Shown here in pieces: positions 1 through 10,700 of a stretch of 48,022 nucleotides of DNA; position 1 is the stretch's first letter; each line of letters opens with the position of its first letter. The translations under genes were made by a program, and so were the position numbers. The DNA is from Planctomycetota bacterium. Lineage in GTDB: Bacteria; Planctomycetota; Planctomycetia; Pirellulales; Pirellulaceae. Below the pieces are notes generated by a model, which was not told where the DNA came from, did no database searches, and saw nothing but the letters and a program-made list of their open reading frames with translations. The stretch spans positions 1 to 48,022 of the forward strand of contig CAUJHS010000115.1 of assembly GCA_963204915.1 (NCBI GenBank), in the 5' to 3' direction.

Positions 1-264
1 GAGGTCCGGCTCACCGAGTTGTCGGGCCAGCTTCTGCCAAACGCCCAGCGCGCACCAACGAGGGAAGCGCCGCCAGACGCTGTTCCACTTCCCGAATCGC
101 TCGGGCAAGTCACGCCACGGAATCCCCGTCTTGGCGACAAACCAGATCGCATCCACGAAGAGACGGTTGTCCTGCGCGGTTCGCCCCGGGTCGCTTGGCT
201 TTCCCAGCAAGAGGTCCTTGATCTGACTCCACTGCACGTCGCTGAGTGCGTGATGTTTCGACAT
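1..264 (-). CDS. IS5-family transposase, N-terminal part, cut by window edge
   Basis: Reading leftward from the ATG at 262-264 gives MSKHHALSDVQWSQIKDLL and then a conserved block with DAIWFVAKTGIPWRDLPERF. This is the N-terminal domain (DUF4096-like) of IS5-group DDE transposases, which cut and paste their own element. About 88 residues are visible before the sequence leaves the window, so neither the DDE catalytic domain nor the far terminal repeat can be judged. No stop or frameshift occurs in the visible part. I could not delimit the near inverted repeat to the right of the start. The neighbouring genes are also mobile or orphan debris. Confidence 0.85.
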   Translation of the reverse strand, partial: MSKHHALSDVQWSQIKDLLLGKPSDPGRTAQDNRLFVDAIWFVAKTGIPWRDLPERFGKWNSVWRRFPRWCALGVWQKLARQLGEPDL

Positions 265-410
265 CGCTAGCCTTCCTTGACGCGGTTGTGATCCACTCAG
301 GATGCATTTTCCCCGGAAATATGCCAAGATCAATGTCCACACGGCCTAGGCGGTTCCGTCGTTTGCAGGTCCAGTGTCTCTGGAGCCAGCGGACGGAGGC
401 GGCAGTCGCG

Positions 411-1262
411 TCACCATGCGTACCAACCCCTCGTGGACTTGGGAACGATGCGAGCGCGGCCACGCGCCGGTACGGAGCGCCTCGCACGCGAGCTGCTGGC
501 CACGGCCTGGCGCCGCCAACCGGCCAAGCTGTCTCGCCTGGCGTACGCAGGGTGAATGCGGATGGGGGTATCACCACGCGATTTCTTCGCTTGTCTACCG
601 CTCCGATGCAGCGCGATCTCACGGCGCAAGGCACGGATCTCACGACGCGAGGTGCGGATGTTAGGACGTGGGGCACGGACTGCGGGTTTCGACCCGCACG
701 GCGACTCATCGCGGATTGCCCAGGTTCGTCGCGTCGCGCGGGAACGCGAAGGCGGATGGATCGGTTTGTTGGAGTTAGCGCCGTGGAGAATTTCTGAGGG
801 CGCTTTCGGCTTACGCCGCAGACGCACCGCCAGCCCATGAAAATAAAATCCGTCCTGCGCTAACACGGGCGCGAGAACTCGCTTGGAGTCGCGTAGCGCT
901 TGCCGGCCCAGGCGCGCCAGTCGTCGGAACTCGCGCCTGCGGCGGCGCTGGACCTGCAGGGCCTCCAATTCCCGTCGGACTTCGGCCGCGACCGCGGGAT
1001 CGGAGCCGATGCGCCGCACGACCTGCCGGCCTTCGCGACGAAAACGTAGCTTGAACACCTGGCGCGCTCCACGCCGCTCGCAAGATACGAAACCCTGTCG
1101 CCGCAGCAAGGCGAAGTCGCCCGGCGTCAATCGCAATTGCGTCAGCGCCTGGCCGGGGTGTGGTTCGGGAAGCGCGGCGACAGGCTCGCTCGCGTGATGT
1201 GGCGAATCGTCATGTCGCGGCGGTTGCGAGCGAGCATTCGGTTTGCGTCCGGTCTGTCGCAT
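411..1262 (-). CDS. hypothetical basic protein, family not named
   Basis: A 283-residue protein starts at ATG 1260-1262, with AAGGAGA about nine bases upstream. Residues 40-150 look truly coding: a block with LTPGDFALLRRQGFVSCERR, then an Arg-rich helical part and the phrase DGFYFHGLAVRLRR. From about residue 150 to the end it becomes low-complexity and Arg/Ser/Pro rich, so the true 3' end may lie earlier or the tail may be decayed. I believe similar short basic proteins occur in many copies in Pirellulales genomes near mobile DNA, but I cannot name a family. No signal peptide or membrane segment is visible. The DNA beyond its 3' end leads straight into the IS5 transposase. Confidence 0.5.
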   Translation of the reverse strand: MRQTGRKPNARSQPPRHDDSPHHASEPVAALPEPHPGQALTQLRLTPGDFALLRRQGFVSCERRGARQVFKLRFRREGRQVVRRIGSDPAVAAEVRRELEALQVQRRRRREFRRLARLGRQALRDSKRVLAPVLAQDGFYFHGLAVRLRRKPKAPSEILHGANSNKPIHPPSRSRATRRTWAIRDESPCGSKPAVRAPRPNIRTSRREIRALRREIALHRSGRQAKKSRGDTPIRIHPAYARRDSLAGWRRQAVASSSRARRSVPARGRARIVPKSTRGWYAW

Positions 1263-1395
1263 AGCGCGCGTCTCCTTCCATGACGCTTTCGTCCGATGTA
1301 CTACCTTGAAACCCGATCGCAGGGGGCCTGTGGGGCCGAGGTTCGGCGTCCAGTCGCCCGTTCGTTCTGGAGCCCTAAGCCTGAGGTCATGCTAG

Positions 1396-1779
1396 GAAGC
1401 GACGAGCCTGAAAGACCTCAAAGGAGTGATGCGAGCGCTGATGAAAACGGCGCTGGAGAAGATGCTCAACGCGGAGCTGGAGGTCCATCTGGGACGTGGC
1501 TCTGGCGCCGCGGCGGCCGCGCTGGGCAGTCTCACGGAGGGCGCCTCTGCTAAGAACCCCAGCGAGACGCGAACGCCGCGCAATCGCAAAAACGGGTTCA
1601 GCAAGAAGACGATTCAAAGCGACCTCAGGAGGTTCCCCGTTGACGTGCCGCGCCATCGTCAAAGAACTTTCGAACCGCGCGCTGCTGAGGAGGGCCGCCC
1701 ACCCGGGCGGTCCCGCCAATTCTTTTTTACCTATCCGCCGTTCGACGGAGGCGACGGGGCGGGTAAACTGGGACACTAA
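1396..1779 (+). pseudogene. IS256-family (mutator) transposase, N-terminal fragment
   Basis: The reading contains SLKDLKGVMRALMKTALE, MLNAELEVHLG and NGFSKKTIQSDLRRFPVDVP, which is the classic N-terminal stretch of IS256/mutator transposases (basic Lys-rich segment followed by DVPRxRxxTFEP). After FEP, at about 1670-1680, the family sequence is lost and the frame runs through unrelated residues to a stop. The DDE catalytic domain is absent. A full member is roughly 400 residues, so this is a truncated relic of about 95 recognisable residues. There is no upstream start in frame beyond the TAG at 1393-1395. Confidence 0.75.
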
Positions 1780-1924
1780 CTCGCGACCCGGTTTTCGAGA
1801 AGCAGCTCCCGTCGCCGATTGCGCGCTAAAGGACGAGTCGTTATGCAGACCGGCTGTTTATGGGATGTTCGACGACGAATGGCATCCCGCTTCCGCGTCA
1901 CTTAGAATCCCCGTCGCGTCTTTT

Positions 1925-2330
1925 TGGGTTGGAGGCGTTTCGCGCAGCGCGGCGAGAGCTTGGCGAGGGTTTGGCCCGTGTTCGCGTCACAGGGCAGGAC
2001 ATGGTCACGTGGCACGATGGCCAGCAGACGCATCTCGGCGCTGGTGGCGACCGCCGCGAATCCGGTGACTTTCTGGGTTAGCGCCGGTAGCTCCTTCCAC
2101 CTGCCAACTTCGCGCGCGTCGAGGCGACTCCCCGTTCTGACCACGAGCTGTTGATTGTCAGGACGGAAGGTTATGCGGGCTCCGCCGTGAGGAAGGCTTT
2201 CCACTGTAGGCGCCCGGACCGATCATTCGCAAGCACGAGGATCCGACGGCCAGTTTTTCTCGTCGCTCACAACGCCAATTGGCGCCGCCGGTCCAACCGA
2301 TGATCACGAAACAGTTCGCCTTTGACTTCC
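1925..2330 (-). pseudogene. decayed WD40-repeat protein fragment
   Basis: Read right to left, two frames join to give beta-propeller-like text: one frame carries ILVLANDRSGRLQ and, after a frameshift near 2205, the next carries ARITFRPDNQQLVVRTGS, then GFAAVATSAEMRLLA and a blade ending in DANTGQTLAKLSP. The rhythm (F-S/R-P-D-x-x-x-L, then D-x-x-T/S-G-x) is that of degenerate WD40 repeats, often fused to kinases or caspases in this group. It has no credible start and a frame break. The rest of 1780-2668 holds no recognisable gene. Confidence 0.35.
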
Positions 2331-2668
2331 TAAGTTTCCACACCACGTCCATGTTCATCCCGCAGTATTAGATTTTTCACATCGGCGTGTTCTTGCCATC
2401 TCGCGCCCACGTCGGATTGAAGTCGGTGTAGGTCGTGTCGAAGAGACGACCTGGCATGATCTGGGCCAGGCACGGTCTTTGGCGTAAGCATCAACCGGCG
2501 ACATCGCCAAAAATGGCGGATTCTTGCGAAAAATACCCCTTGCGAGAGTATCGACTTGAATTACACGGGGGGATTTGCTTCAATAGTCGTGAATCGGCAA
2601 GGAAGGGTTTCCGATGGGAATGGAGGCGATGTGCCTTCCTTTGCCAAGTTGTTTGCCCGTGCAAAACG

Positions 2669-5641
2669 ATGCCGTTATCGCCCAAGGTTTTTGGTACGCC
2701 CTCTATACTTTTCACTCTCTCCGCGCTGTTAATCGCCGCGGCGACTGGCTGCCGCGCGCAAAAGGTCGAGCCTTCCGCCGAACGCAATCCGCCCCAGGTC
2801 GAGGACCGGACTCCACGCCTTCACTCGGAGGTTAAGGCGCCGGCGGAGTCCGTTGGCGACATGGTGGACCGGCTCGACGACGCGGTGGCCTTTATCACCG
2901 TTTCCGACGCCTTGGGAAACGACATCGCCGTGGGCACCGGCTGCATCATCGACCGCGCCGGATGGATTGCCACCAATCGGCATGTTGTTGCAGACGGGAT
3001 GTCCGCGCGTGTGCAACTGCGCGATGGTGCTCGACTTCCCGTGACGGGCTATTTGGCCGTCGACGCCGCCCACGATCTGGCGATCGTCCAAGTGGACGGC
3101 TTGCCCGAGTCGGTCGAACCGTTCGTCCTGAAGGCGCCGCCTCCCTTGCGGCCAGGCGACGCCTTAATCGCCATCGGGCATCCGGCCGAGTTTCGCTTTA
3201 CCGTTTCTGACGGAATCCTCAGCGCGAACAGGCAAACCGACGAACTTCCCGACTTGTATCAGTCGGGATTGCACTTGAACCCGAAGACGCGATGGCTGCA
3301 AACCACCGCCGCGATCTCCAACGGCAGCAGCGGCGGGCCGTTGTTGACCGTCGCCGGAGAACTGGTGGGGATCAATACTTGGGTTGCCGACGGGCGCAAT
3401 CTTGGTTTCGCCATCAGTGTGGAACACCTGGTGCAACTCAGGAACCGTATTTCCCCACAGCCGCAGCCGTTGCCGCTGCCCGATGCGGCCGTCGTCGTGG
3501 GCGCTCGCGTGGCGTCGCTGTCGCGGGACTACGACAAAGAGCTTCAAGAGTTCGCCTTCCGTTTCCGGTCGGCAAAAGACCAAGACGCTCTGGTCAAGGT
3601 CCTGCGGGGCCATCCGGCGCCGACCTATCTCGCCAGATGCCTCGACGCGATGCAGCAAAGCGACGCCGATTCCGACCGAGTGGACGCCCTACTGTTGGCG
3701 CATCAGATTTGGCCGAATTCGACCATGGGCCTTCGAGCCGGCCGGCGGCATTTGGTCAAGATGTACGAGTTGGTCGATGACGACCTGGCGCAGAGCGAGG
3801 CAATCCAACGCACGGCGTTGCCGTTGGGAAACGGCGCCTACGGCCCGGAGCTTTCGACGCTGTTGCACAAGATGTTCCGCTCGCATCCGCAACCGTCGGT
3901 ACGCGCCCGAGCAGGGCTGGCGCTGGTCAACGCCATGCAAACCGATGCGCGCGCCGAGCGCTATCTTCCCGAGCAGATCGAGATGCTGGAGCGTTTGAAA
4001 TCGTTGTTCCCCAACGAGGAAATCGCCGGCGTGCGTCTGGAGGACACCGCGCGCGAAAAACTCGTGCAATTGCGGTCGTTGGCGGTCGGCTCCAAACCCC
4101 AGAATCTGGCCGGACGCGATCACGTGGGGGCCCCACTGAGGCTGTCGGACTATCGCGGCAGCGTCGTGGTGCTCGACTTCTGGGCGGATTGGTCGCCTGC
4201 CTGCCGCAGCATGTATTCCCAAAAACGTCAGCTTGTCGAGCAACTGAAGGACCGGCCGTTCGCCTTCCTGGGAGTGAACTGCGACGAAACTTCGCAACGC
4301 GTCGCGTCGTTGACCGACTCGAACGTGGTCACCTGGAAAAACGTGTACGACGGACCGAACGGCCGCCTGGCGACGGCATGGCTGGTGGAGGATCTGCCCG
4401 CCACGTATGTTCTCGACGGGCGCGGGACGATCCGTTTCGCCCAGGTCCGCGACGAACAGCTCGATCACGCCGTTCATGCGTTGTTGGAGGAGGACCTGGT
4501 TTCGCTTCCGGAAGACATTGCGCCCTCTGGCAGCCTGTGGCGATGGCGTTACAGTTCGGAACCTCCTCCCGAATCTTGGATGGCGTCCGATTTTGACGAC
4601 TCCTCTTGGGGCGAAGGCGAAGCTCCGTTGGGTTACGGCGACTCGCGGGTCAACACGGCGTTGGATTACGGCGACATCGACAACAAGCGGATCACAGCGT
4701 GTTTTCGACGCACGTTTCAAGTTGACGATCCAGCGGACTTCGGGCGGCTGATCTGTGAACTCGATGCCGACGACGGCGCCGTCGTTTATCTCAACGGCGC
4801 TGAAGTGTTGCGGACCAACCTGCCCGACCCCGTGTCGTTTGACACGCCAGCGTTGCTGCCCGCCGGTTCGCCGCTCGTCGTGGAGTTGGATCCGAAATCG
4901 CTTGTGACGGGAACCAACGTGCTCGCCGTCGAGGTGCATCAAGTCGATTTGCACAGCGCCGACTTGATCTTCGACCTTTCGCTTAGCTCGCGCGGTCTCG
5001 ACCCAGCTCCCATCGCGGCCGCCAAAAGCCCTCTCACCAAGTTGCAGTTTTGCCGACTCACCGCGCAGCTTGAGGCCCCTGACGATGCCGTGGACAAGAC
5101 GCTGGCGGCGTTGCAGGACGATGAAAACGACGTGGTCGCCGCATATGCGCTGGCGGCGAGAATCCAACGCTCCGCCACACCCGACGAGCAGCCGCTTCCC
5201 GAAGCCGGGGAACGCCGCCGGCAGGCCCGGCAGGCCGTCGCCAACGAATTGAATCTCCAGGTTTGGGAGAAAGTCGTCTTGCCGAAACTTGCCGACGACG
5301 ACGCGCGGCGGGCGCTGCGCAAGTCGCACGCCATGTGGCGGCTGGTGGAGACCGATGAAGCCGACTATGCCGCTTACGCTGCGAACACGCACGGCGTAGC
5401 GCTCTACCGCATGGGGCGGTTCGAGGAGGCGGCCGCCTTTTTCCGCAAATCGATGGCGCTTAAGGAGAGGAACGCCATCGATCTGGCGTACCTGGCGCTG
5501 GCTTTGAACCGGCTCGGCGCCGGCGAGGAGGCCCGGGAGGTGCTGGCTCAGGCGGAGGAATTCGAAAGGCGAGCAACCTGGCCGGGCGAGGACGACGCGG
5601 CCGCGGCGCTGGAGGAAGCGCGGGCGGCGCTCAACCAATAG
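2669..5641 (+). CDS. trypsin-like protease / thioredoxin-fold / TPR lipoprotein
   Basis: The frame is open from 2435, but ATG 2669 is preferred because it starts a signal peptide (hydrophobic core ILFTLSALLIAAA) ending in a lipobox-like ATGC at Cys28. The 990-residue product has, in order: a trypsin/HtrA-type domain (about 60-260) with His105 (NRHVV), Asp136 (AHDLAIV) and Ser221 (GSSGGP); an all-helical stretch; a redoxin/thioredoxin fold (about 477-607) with W-S-P-A-C at 508-512, where the usual first Cys is Ser509, and cis-Pro context LPATYV; a galactose-binding-like beta domain (about 622-772); and C-terminal TPR helices. It probably acts on the periplasmic face as an envelope quality-control protease. 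With a single active-site Cys the thioredoxin domain could not form the usual disulfide. It is first of five collinear genes, 23 bases ahead of the next. Confidence 0.8.
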   Translation: MPLSPKVFGTPSILFTLSALLIAAATGCRAQKVEPSAERNPPQVEDRTPRLHSEVKAPAESVGDMVDRLDDAVAFITVSDALGNDIAVGTGCIIDRAGWIATNRHVVADGMSARVQLRDGARLPVTGYLAVDAAHDLAIVQVDGLPESVEPFVLKAPPPLRPGDALIAIGHPAEFRFTVSDGILSANRQTDELPDLYQSGLHLNPKTRWLQTTAAISNGSSGGPLLTVAGELVGINTWVADGRNLGFAISVEHLVQLRNRISPQPQPLPLPDAAVVVGARVASLSRDYDKELQEFAFRFRSAKDQDALVKVLRGHPAPTYLARCLDAMQQSDADSDRVDALLLAHQIWPNSTMGLRAGRRHLVKMYELVDDDLAQSEAIQRTALPLGNGAYGPELSTLLHKMFRSHPQPSVRARAGLALVNAMQTDARAERYLPEQIEMLERLKSLFPNEEIAGVRLEDTAREKLVQLRSLAVGSKPQNLAGRDHVGAPLRLSDYRGSVVVLDFWADWSPACRSMYSQKRQLVEQLKDRPFAFLGVNCDETSQRVASLTDSNVVTWKNVYDGPNGRLATAWLVEDLPATYVLDGRGTIRFAQVRDEQLDHAVHALLEEDLVSLPEDIAPSGSLWRWRYSSEPPPESWMASDFDDSSWGEGEAPLGYGDSRVNTALDYGDIDNKRITACFRRTFQVDDPADFGRLICELDADDGAVVYLNGAEVLRTNLPDPVSFDTPALLPAGSPLVVELDPKSLVTGTNVLAVEVHQVDLHSADLIFDLSLSSRGLDPAPIAAAKSPLTKLQFCRLTAQLEAPDDAVDKTLAALQDDENDVVAAYALAARIQRSATPDEQPLPEAGERRRQARQAVANELNLQVWEKVVLPKLADDDARRALRKSHAMWRLVETDEADYAAYAANTHGVALYRMGRFEEAAAFFRKSMALKERNAIDLAYLALALNRLGAGEEAREVLAQAEEFERRATWPGEDDAAAALEEARAALNQ

Positions 5642-5664
5642 CATTCCACGGGGAACGGAGCATT

Positions 5665-7659
5665 ATGCAACCGACCATCTGCGTCGCCTGCGGCTGGATG
5701 ATCGAAGAGGACGTCGAATCCTGTCCGGCCTGCAAGTCGCCGCTGGAGCGCCAACCTCGGGACGACCAGCCCGAGGACGCCGGTCCGCAAGCCGTGGAGG
5801 ACGCCGGTCCGCACGGCTTGGAGGAAACTGCTCCGCAAGGCGCAGAGGAAGCCACTCCCGCCGCGGAACACGCCGGCTCTCCCCCCGACTTTTCCTTCCA
5901 CATTCGTGAGACGCCGGTAGACCATAGCGCTCAGGAGCGCGGGCTGTTGTTTTTGCTGCTCTCGCCATCGGGACGCGCCGGGCGTCTCGCATTTCTGCTG
6001 GGCTTTTCATTCGTCCTCGCCTTCTATGTCACGGCCATATTGGCCGGGTTTTCGACCCTTCCCGTAGGATCCGACGAGGATGCGGGAAACAGCGTGGGAG
6101 TGGTTGTCACAATCCTGACGTATGTGGTGATGCTCCCGCTGGCCATCAAACGCCTTCACGACTTCGACGTGTCCGGATGGGGATTGTCGGCCGTTGTTCT
6201 TTGCGGAGCGTTCGTCGTGCCGCTCATCACCTTGATTGAAGGCACGCGCGGCCGCAACCGATACGGGCGACCGGTTCGCCTGCGATGGAGCCGGCTCTCA
6301 ACGGCTTTTGCCTTGGCGTTTCTTAGCGTCGGGGCCTATTCGGCCGTGATGTTCGTCAGCCTGATCGTCGTGGAAGAAAAATACACAACCGCTCTCGCTG
6401 AACACGATCGCGGCGCATCTGACAGCACCCAGCGGCAAATGAAAACCATTTACGAACATGCCTCCTGGGGACGGAAGTGGTGCCCATTTTGCACGTATTT
6501 TGCCGCTTACGAAATGTACTCAGCGTGGGCCTACGGCGGCACACTGTACGAGCGCCAGCAGTGGGAAGGCGCCGCGGAATGGCTGGAAAAATCGGTGCGC
6601 GCCTCCGAACGGATCCGGCGGCGGACCGAGGATCCCCAAATGGAGAAAGACCTGATCGATCTCCGTATGGCGTTTGCCGACGCGCTGGAGGCCGCTGGCG
6701 AGTCGGATCGGGCGGCGGACGTGCGCGCCGAACTTGCCGACGAGTTAAGCGACCGCGCGCTCACGAACCGCGTTGACCGGTCGACCGCGCTTTCGGTCCA
6801 AGGCAGGATGCACCTCGACCAAAAGGAACACAACAAGGCGCAAACGGTCTTCACGCAATTGATCGAAATCCAGCAGCAACAGTTGGCCGCTCATCCCTCC
6901 GACCAGCAGGTCCGCTCGACGTTGGGCGGCAACTATCACGACCGTGCGCTGGCGCGGTTCAACCTCGGTGATCTCGACGGCGCGCAAGTGGATCTGCGAG
7001 AGGCGATCGATTTACAAACCGCCGCCCTCCAGGCAGCCCCCGAGGTGAGCCAGGCTGCAGAGTTTCTCGGCCTGCACCACGAACTCTTGGGGCAATTGCA
7101 CGCGCAGCGCGGCGACGCCGATGCCGCGCTTGCCGCGTTCGAGAAGGCGTGCGAGGCGAACCCCACCAGCCTCTCTCACCATTGGCGGGCCGCCTGGACG
7201 CTTTACGAGCGCCTCGAGTTCGAGAAGATTGTGGAATTGCTCAGCGACTTTTTGGAAAATGCCCAGGAACGTCACTTGGAGTACTTGCTTGCCGTCAGCC
7301 TGTTGTACGAAGAACGGAACGTTCAAGCCGAACGGGTCATCGCACGCCTCCGCTCGCGGCATCGCAATTCGGTCGAGGCGCACTTCTTACACGGCGTAGC
7401 GAATATGATGAAACGCGACTACGCCGACGCGGCCGAGTCGTTGGAGAAAGCCTATCGGCAAAAGCCGGGCGACCCTGCCATCTTGTTCAATCTGTCGGTC
7501 AGTCTCGCGCAGACCAACCGCAAGCCCGAGGCGCTGCGCGTAATGGCCGAGCTAGGCGCGATCGACACGGCGCTGGCGGAGCGCATTCGGCGATACCTGC
7601 AAAGCGGGGAAGGGCAGGACAACATGCAGCCGATGTTCGAGCTATCGATTGGCGCGTAA
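5665..7659 (+). CDS. zinc-ribbon / DUF805 / TPR membrane protein
   Basis: A 664-residue protein. Residues 6-23 form a zinc ribbon (C6-VA-C9 and C20-PA-C23). Residues 31-70 are an acidic linker with imperfect repeats of EDAGP type. Residues about 98-203 are a DUF805 domain, recognised by the SPSGRAGRLAF entry helix and the KRLHD motif at 162-166, with membrane segments near 110-130, 144-161 and 173-191 and a fourth helix at 212-236. After the last helix the protein is a long soluble TPR array (about 340-650). DUF805 has no settled biochemical role. The build suggests a membrane scaffold with the ribbon and TPRs mediating contacts, possibly with the protease encoded 23 bases upstream, whose C-terminus also has TPRs. 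The start ATG follows a GGAG eight bases upstream. Confidence 0.8.
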   Translation: MQPTICVACGWMIEEDVESCPACKSPLERQPRDDQPEDAGPQAVEDAGPHGLEETAPQGAEEATPAAEHAGSPPDFSFHIRETPVDHSAQERGLLFLLLSPSGRAGRLAFLLGFSFVLAFYVTAILAGFSTLPVGSDEDAGNSVGVVVTILTYVVMLPLAIKRLHDFDVSGWGLSAVVLCGAFVVPLITLIEGTRGRNRYGRPVRLRWSRLSTAFALAFLSVGAYSAVMFVSLIVVEEKYTTALAEHDRGASDSTQRQMKTIYEHASWGRKWCPFCTYFAAYEMYSAWAYGGTLYERQQWEGAAEWLEKSVRASERIRRRTEDPQMEKDLIDLRMAFADALEAAGESDRAADVRAELADELSDRALTNRVDRSTALSVQGRMHLDQKEHNKAQTVFTQLIEIQQQQLAAHPSDQQVRSTLGGNYHDRALARFNLGDLDGAQVDLREAIDLQTAALQAAPEVSQAAEFLGLHHELLGQLHAQRGDADAALAAFEKACEANPTSLSHHWRAAWTLYERLEFEKIVELLSDFLENAQERHLEYLLAVSLLYEERNVQAERVIARLRSRHRNSVEAHFLHGVANMMKRDYADAAESLEKAYRQKPGDPAILFNLSVSLAQTNRKPEALRVMAELGAIDTALAERIRRYLQSGEGQDNMQPMFELSIGA

Positions 7660-7751
7660 CTCTACATTAAAGTAGACGTGTCTCTCTCAACCCGCAGTCG
7701 CCGCGTCGGATGAACCCATCCGTTCGGGCGCTCTCTTACTCGGAATTGAAG

Positions 7752-10700
7752 ATGAAACAAGTCGGATCTCCCTTGGTGGCCCTCGTCGGCGTGTTGGCCC
7801 TTTCCGTGTTGTGCTATGCGGAGGCGAATTCCGCGGCCCTCTTCGACGGAAAGTCGCTTGACGGCTGGGAAGGGGATAGCCGCTACTGGCGCGTGGAGAA
7901 CGGCGCCATCGTTGGCGAGATCCCGAAGGGTCAGACCTTGGCGCACAACACGTGGCTCTTGTGGCGAGGCGGCGAGGTTGCGGACTTCGATTTGCGGTTG
8001 CAATTCAAGTTGACCGGCGCCGCTGCTGCGAACTCCGGCATTCAGTTCCGCTGCCAGGCGGAAAGCGTCGATCGCGTGGCTGGGTATCAGGCGGACCTAG
8101 ACATGGGAGCGACCTGGCTGGGGCGAATTTATGATGAGCACGGACGGGCCTTGCTGGTCGAGCGCGGAACGCGGGTGTTGATCGAACCCGACGGCCGGCG
8201 CCGCGCCGAAACGTTTGCTCCGGCGCGGCAGTACGCCGTGCTGTTTCGCGAGAATCAATGGAACGACTATCGGATTGTCGCCGTCGGCGATCATGTAGCG
8301 GTGTTCGTCAATGGGACGCTGTTCAGCGAGCTACAAGATCAACAAACCGGCGAGCGGGATTTGAAAGGCGGATTGGCGTTTCAGTTACATAGCGGTCCTG
8401 AGACTCGAATCGAGTTTCGCAACATCGCGCTGGAGCGGCTGGCGGCCGACGACGGGCGGATCGGCGCGTTCTCGCTGAAACCGCAAGTGCGCGAATCGAA
8501 CGAAATTGTAGAAATCGCGCCCAAGAGCGCGAGCGGCGCCGAATTGAACCTGGGTTTCGAGACGGGATCGCTGGCGCCTTGGAAGGCCACGGGCGATGCG
8601 TTTGCCGGGCAGCCGGTGAGTCAAGACGGCATCGCCACGCGCTGGCCGGGCCAGGTGAGCAACAAAAGCGGCGAGTTTTTCATCGGCGGATACGAACGGG
8701 TGCAGGACGCCGGCCTGGGAACGCTCACCTCGCCGCCGTTCCTGGTGACGCATCCCTACGCCAGTTTTCTGATCGCGGGCGGTAGCACGCCAGCGACGCG
8801 TGTGGAAATCATCCAGCCGGCGCGGGGTGACGCGAAAGAAACGGTGGTGTTCACCGCCGTCGGCGAGCAGCGCGAGCAAATGCGCCGCGTGGTCGCCGAT
8901 CTGCGCAAGTGGCAGGGCGAGCCGATCGCCGTGCGGCTGGTGGACGAAAGCCGCGGTGGCTGGGGCCACTTGAACTTCGATGATTTTCGCTTTCACGACC
9001 AGCCTCCCGCGCCGGTGGAAACGACGTCCGCGTGGCGCACGACGCAGAATCCCATCCTGCAACACCTCGTTCCCAATCCCGTCCGCGCGACCAAGGCGAA
9101 GCAGGAGACCGCCGCTGAGCAAACGACAGCGCAAATGTTCGTCGAGCCGGGTTTCTCCGTCGAGGTCGTCGCGGCCGAGCCGGATCTCCATCAACCGATG
9201 GCGTTCGCCTTCGACGCCAAGGGCCGGCTGTGGGTGGTGGAAGGACACTGCTATCCCCAAAAGCGACCCGCGGGCGAAGGTCTCGACCGCATCCTGATCT
9301 TTGCCGACGACGACGGCGACGGCACATTTGAGAACCGCAAAGTGTTCATCGAAGGGCTGAACCTGGTGAGCGGCATGGAGGTCGGACACGGCGGCGTGTG
9401 GGTGGGCGCGGCGCCCGAACTGCTTTTCATTCCCGACCGGAACGGCGACGACCGGCCCGACGGCGAGCCAGAGGTTTTGCTGGACGGCTTCGGCTACGCC
9501 GACACGCACGAAACGCTCAACAGCTTTTTGTGGGGGCCGGACGGCTGGCTCTACGGCAATCAAGGCGTTTTCAACCAATCGCGGATCGGCAAACCGGGCG
9601 CTCCCGACGAGGAGCGCACGCCGTTGCAAGCTGGCGTGTGGCGTTACCATCCCACGCGCCGCGTGTTCGAAGTCTTCGCCCATGGCGGCAGCAACCAATG
9701 GGGACTGGACTACGACGACCACGGCCAACTCTTCATGACGCATTGCCGCAGCTTTTGGGGCCAGGGGTTGACCACGCACGTGATGCAAGGCGGGCATTAC
9801 TGGAACCAGGTCAACGGGGGCTACGCGCCGTTTATCTCGCCAACCGCGCTCCCCGGCCGGCCCGCCATGAAGAACTACTTGTTGGCGTCGGCCCGCTACG
9901 GCCACGGCGAAGGCGGCGCGGGCAAGCCCGGCTCGAACGAGGTGTACGGCGGCCATTCGCACGTCGGTACGATGATCTACCTCGGCGACAATTGGCCAGC
10001 GGAGTTCCGCAACCACCTGTTCACGCACAACCTGCACGGACACCAACTCAATCATCAAGTGAACGTCCGCGAGGCCGGCGGCTATAACACGCAACACGCC
10101 GGGCGCGATGTGTTATTCTGCGCCGACCAGCAGTACATTGGCGTCGATCTCCAGGTCGGTCCCGACGGCGCGGTCTACATCAGCGACTGGTACGATCCCC
10201 GCCACTGCCACAATCCCGACGTGGAACAATGGAACCGGGGCAACGGCCGGATGTACCGCATGAAGTTCGACGCAACATACCGGCCCACGAAGGTCGATTA
10301 CACGTCGGCCACAAATGAGGCCCTGGCGGAGGCGCAGCTTCACGCCAACGACTGGCACGTGCGCATGAGCCGGCTTGTGCTGAGCGAACGCGCGACTTCA
10401 AAGGGTGTTTCCGAGGCGGCGGTGCGGCGACTGCGCGCGTTGGCGCTGGAGCATCCCCAAGCTGAGCGACGGTTGCGTGCGGTCTGGACGCTTCATGCCA
10501 TGGGAGCATTTGACGCCGATCTAGCGTCTCGCTTGCTGAAAGACGAGAGCGAGTATGTGCGCGGCTGGACCGTGCAACTGGCCGTCGAATCGCTCGACGA
10601 AAACGACGTGTCGGAACTGCTAAGCTCGCTGGCTGAAGCGGAAGCAGCGCTCTTTGTGCGGCGGTATCTTGCCTCGGCGATTCCGCGCGTGTCGCGCGAA

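Noticed and set aside
3689-5644. 651-residue minus-strand open frame
   Set aside because: It is antisense to the protease-thioredoxin gene, with no signal, motif or ribosome site.
8385-10097. 570-residue minus-strand open frame
   Set aside because: It is a shadow of the DUF1080/dehydrogenase gene, whose sense frame has clear domains.
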